Shown here: one piece after another, positions 6,907 through 8,302 of the stretch | Position numbering within the stretch: the stretch's first letter is position 1 | Layout of the letters: every line of letters begins with the position of its first letter | Source: Rickettsia endosymbiont of Ixodes persulcatus | GTDB taxonomy: Bacteria; Pseudomonadota; Alphaproteobacteria; Rickettsiales; Rickettsiaceae | Assembly (NCBI GenBank): GCA_027293795.1 | Contig: JAPYLE010000086.1 | Coordinates: forward strand, 1-8,302 | Length of the DNA stretch: 8,302 bases | Direction: 5' to 3' | Made by a program: the position numbers and the translations under genes | Notes under the pieces: generated by a model | The model's input: only the letters and a program-made list of their open reading frames with translations | Databases searched by the model: none | What the model was told of the DNA's origin: nothing

Positions 6907-7731
6907 ATGCAAAAAGTAGTAAAACTTAATAATATCAAAATAGGAAATGATTTGCCGTTTATCCTAATTGCAGGACCATGTCAGATTGAAGGACAAGATC
7001 ATGCTTTATTTATGGCAGAAAAACTTGTTAAATTAACTAGCAAGCTTGATATTCCGTTTATTTATAAATCTTCATTTGATAAAGCTAATAGAACTTCTAT
7101 AAATGGGGTTAGAGGGCTTGGTATTGAGAAAGGTTTGGAAGTTTTATCAAAAGTAAAAGCTGAATTTGATTGTCCTATTGTTACTGATGTCCATTCAGAG
7201 AGCCAATGTACCGAAACAGCCGAAGTAGCAGATATTTTACAAATTCCGGCATTTTTATGCAGACAAACCGACTTACTTCAAGCCGCAGCGAAAACTGGTA
7301 AAATAGTAAAAGTAAAAAAGGGACAGTTTTTAGCTCCTTGGGATATGAAAAATGTACAAACAAAACTAGAAGCTTTTGGAGCAGAAAAGGTATTATTTAC
7401 AGAACGTGGGGCATGTTTTGGCTATAATAATCTGGTATCTGATATGCGTAGTCTTGCAATAATGGCAGAGCTAAATGTACCTATAGTTTTTGATGCAACA
7501 CATTCTGTTCAGCAACCTGGAGGACTAGGAGGTAGTACCGGAGGGGAAAGAAAATATGTAGAGTTACTTGCAAAGGCAGCAACAGCTGTAGGTATTGCCG
7601 GTATGTATATGGAAGTACATCAAGACCCGGATAACGCTCCAAGTGACGGTCCATGTATGATTAAGTTGGATAATCTAGAGTCCATTCTTATCAAACTGAA
7701 AAAATATGATAAAATTACAAAAGAAAAATAA
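6907..7731 (+). CDS. kdsA: 3-deoxy-8-phosphooctulonate (Kdo-8-phosphate) synthase, metal-dependent type
   Basis: KdsA condenses phosphoenolpyruvate with D-arabinose 5-phosphate to Kdo-8-phosphate, the precursor of the Kdo that links lipid A to the rest of lipopolysaccharide; it is cytoplasmic. The 274-residue TIM-barrel protein carries the family motifs IAGPCQIE (21-28), YKSSFDKANRTS (53-64, with the KANRTS loop), TDVH (93-96), IPAFLCRQTDLL (113-124), KKGQFLAPWDMKN (137-149), ERGACFGYNNLVSDMR (166-181), DATHSVQQPGG (196-206) and MEVHQDP (235-241). Cys25, His199, Glu236 and Asp247 (in SDGPC) line up with the four metal ligands known from Aquifex KDO8P synthase (Cys11, His185, Glu222, Asp233), each offset by exactly 14. 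The metal-independent E. coli type has Asn in place of the Cys. The gene starts 34 bp after the TatB-like gene, with only a weak ribosome site. Confidence 0.97.
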   Translation: MQKVVKLNNIKIGNDLPFILIAGPCQIEGQDHALFMAEKLVKLTSKLDIPFIYKSSFDKANRTSINGVRGLGIEKGLEVLSKVKAEFDCPIVTDVHSESQCTETAEVADILQIPAFLCRQTDLLQAAAKTGKIVKVKKGQFLAPWDMKNVQTKLEAFGAEKVLFTERGACFGYNNLVSDMRSLAIMAELNVPIVFDATHSVQQPGGLGGSTGGERKYVELLAKAATAVGIAGMYMEVHQDPDNAPSDGPCMIKLDNLESILIKLKKYDKITKEK

Positions 7732-7794
7732 CCTCAAATTTTACCTTTCAAAATATATATTAAATATTCCCTTACTAATGCAATTTTAAAATAA

Positions 7795-7839
7795 GAGTGA
7801 TAACGTTTTAAAAATAAACAATAAAACTTTCTTATCCTC
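7795..7839 (+). terminator. Weak imperfect hairpin, possible terminator after kdsA
   Basis: GAG, GATAA and GTTTTA (7795-7810) can pair with TAAAAC, TTATC and CTC (7822-7839) around an 11-nt loop, with a one-base bulge and a one-against-four internal loop. The stem is AT-rich and no T run follows directly, so it is a poor intrinsic terminator. It is the only extended dyad I found in this gap. Confidence 0.25.
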
Positions 7840-7970
7840 AATTTCGTCAATTCACTTTTAAATTCTTGTTGTAAATTTACTTATTCAGAAAATTTTTTTT
7901 AAGTAGTGTTAATATTTTATTTATTCAACTTATAGATAATATGTTTTGATTTGTGGTGATATAAATATTA

Positions 7971-7975
7971 AAAGG
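7971..7975 (+). promoter_or_regulatory. Ribosome binding site of the small gene at 7986
   Basis: AAAGG lies 10 nt before ATG 7986 (13 nt before the second ATG at 7989). It is one of the clearest Shine-Dalgarno matches in the window and supports translation of the small gene from one of the two adjacent ATG codons. Confidence 0.55.
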
Positions 7976-7985
7976 TAAAATTATT

Positions 7986-8210
7986 ATGATGGGTTATTTG
8001 AATAGTGTGGCTAGTAGTGTGTTTGGTAGCCCCAAACAGGAACGAGTTTTAAAAAATATAAATGATTTTTTGACGGAATATTTTAATAATCTTTTCAAAA
8101 CAAGGAAAAATCAACCCTTAACTGTTGCTGAACAATACAATGCTTTAGAAAAATTACGTAATAATGATACTCCTCGCAGCAGAGCTGCGAGGTATCTAAA
8201 AAAGTTTTAG
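7986..8210 (+). CDS. Hypothetical small protein whose C-terminus is supplied by the repeat
   Basis: I do not recognise this 74-residue protein. It starts at ATG 7986 or ATG 7989, behind a good AAAGG site. Residues 1-58 are unique sequence: a short, weakly hydrophobic start (GYLNSVASSVFG), then a charged, probably helical region (QERVLKNINDFLTEYFNNLF) and a polar KNQPLTVAEQYNALEKL segment. No signal peptide or strong membrane span is present. From about codon 59 (position 8160) onward, the coding sequence lies in the palindromic repeat, which adds about 15 basic residues (TPRSRAARYLKKF) and the stop codon at 8208-8210. Either the repeat truncated a longer gene or it became a tolerated C-terminal extension, as described for palindromic elements in Rickettsia genes. 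The good ribosome site and + strand direction make a real, perhaps decaying, gene likely. Confidence 0.6.
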   Translation: MMGYLNSVASSVFGSPKQERVLKNINDFLTEYFNNLFKTRKNQPLTVAEQYNALEKLRNNDTPRSRAARYLKKF

Positions 8211-8271
8211 TTGCTTCTGATGAAAAGCTTTATATGATGGTCGATCCGCACCTTGATTCTTTACATAGTTG
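8161..8271 (-). repeat. Right copy of the 111-bp palindrome-bearing inverted repeat
   Basis: This is an exact reverse complement of positions 1-111, including the hairpin (here 8166-8196). The match starts at 8161; 8158-8160 no longer pair with 112-114. At the outer side the match runs to 8271, the partner of base 1, so the true boundary is unknown. The copy overlaps the 3' end of the small gene at 7986-8210. In another phase it is part of an open frame that runs off the window end. Full identity suggests recent copying or gene conversion. Confidence 0.93.
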
Positions 8272-8302
8272 CGTAATTTTTTCTCATCTCTATGTTTTCC
8301 AA
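8168..8302 (+). other. Open frame through the repeat, running off the window end
   Basis: In a phase different from the small gene, the sequence after TGA 8165-8167 stays open to the last base (45 codons). It reads EVSKKVLVASDEKLYMMVDP and then HLDSLHSC, with ATG codons at 8234 and 8237 as possible starts. The same frame exists on the minus strand of the left copy, towards base 1. It may be a fragment of a gene carried by the repeat or only chance. No family is recognised and no ribosome site is evident. Confidence 0.2.

Larger units (their letters stand above)
7732..7985. other. AT-rich intergenic region without a gene
   Basis: This 254-bp stretch between kdsA and the small gene has no open frame of note and no tRNA-like fold that I can see. 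It is very A/T-rich, including a T8 run near 7893-7900. It probably holds the end of the kdsA transcript and the promoter of the small gene. Several TATAAT-like hexamers (GATAAT 7935-7940, TATAAA 7960-7965) occur, but none has a good -35 box at 16-18 bp, so I do not call a promoter. Confidence 0.5.

Noticed and set aside
7732..7985. Small RNA or riboswitch in the intergenic gap
   Set aside because: Very AT-rich, with only a weak imperfect hairpin and no recognised aptamer-like conserved blocks.
1..8271. Composite transposon or integrated island bounded by the inverted repeats
   Set aside because: No transposase, integrase or target-site duplication is visible, and the interior is conserved housekeeping genes in a familiar Rickettsia order.

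Overview
The window is a low-GC segment of an alphaproteobacterial chromosome. Gene content, order and protein sequences point to an obligate intracellular Rickettsia: ndk, mnmG (gidA), rsmG (gidB), parA, parB, an ettA-type ABC-F gene, a small TatB-like gene and kdsA. All are on the + strand with strongly A/T-biased codons. A decaying pseudogene and a short palindromic repeat inserted into coding sequence also fit the reductive, repeat-scarred genomes of that genus. I cannot resolve the species.

Layout: positions 1-111 are one copy of a repeat. At 128-4589 there is a tightly packed block of nucleoside diphosphate kinase, the tRNA-U34 modification subunit MnmG, the 16S rRNA methyltransferase RsmG and the chromosome partition pair ParA/ParB. 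Gaps and overlaps run from +3 to -20 nt, so it is probably one transcription unit. Positions 4598-4860 hold a broken gene for a GyrI-like effector-binding protein. A second block at 4885-7731 carries ettA, a small single-span membrane protein and kdsA. About 250 bp of AT-rich non-coding DNA follow, then a small gene of unknown function (7986-8210). The last 15 codons of that gene, including its stop codon, lie in the second, inverted copy of the repeat (8161-8271).

How the genes work together: MnmG (tRNA wobble modification), RsmG (16S rRNA m7G) and EttA (translation throttle) act on translation. ParA and ParB segregate the chromosome origin, and two parS-like CACGTG sites lie inside mnmG and ettA on either side of parAB. 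KdsA supplies Kdo for lipopolysaccharide and Ndk balances nucleotide pools. These are core functions. The novelty in this window is in the repeat pair, its effect on the small gene, the parS-like sites and the pseudogene.

The most striking structural observation is a perfect 111-bp inverted repeat, each copy with an internal GC-rich hairpin, bracketing about 8 kb of core genes. I found no transposase, integrase, CRISPR array, tRNA or rRNA. I see no convincing evidence for a new multi-gene system.
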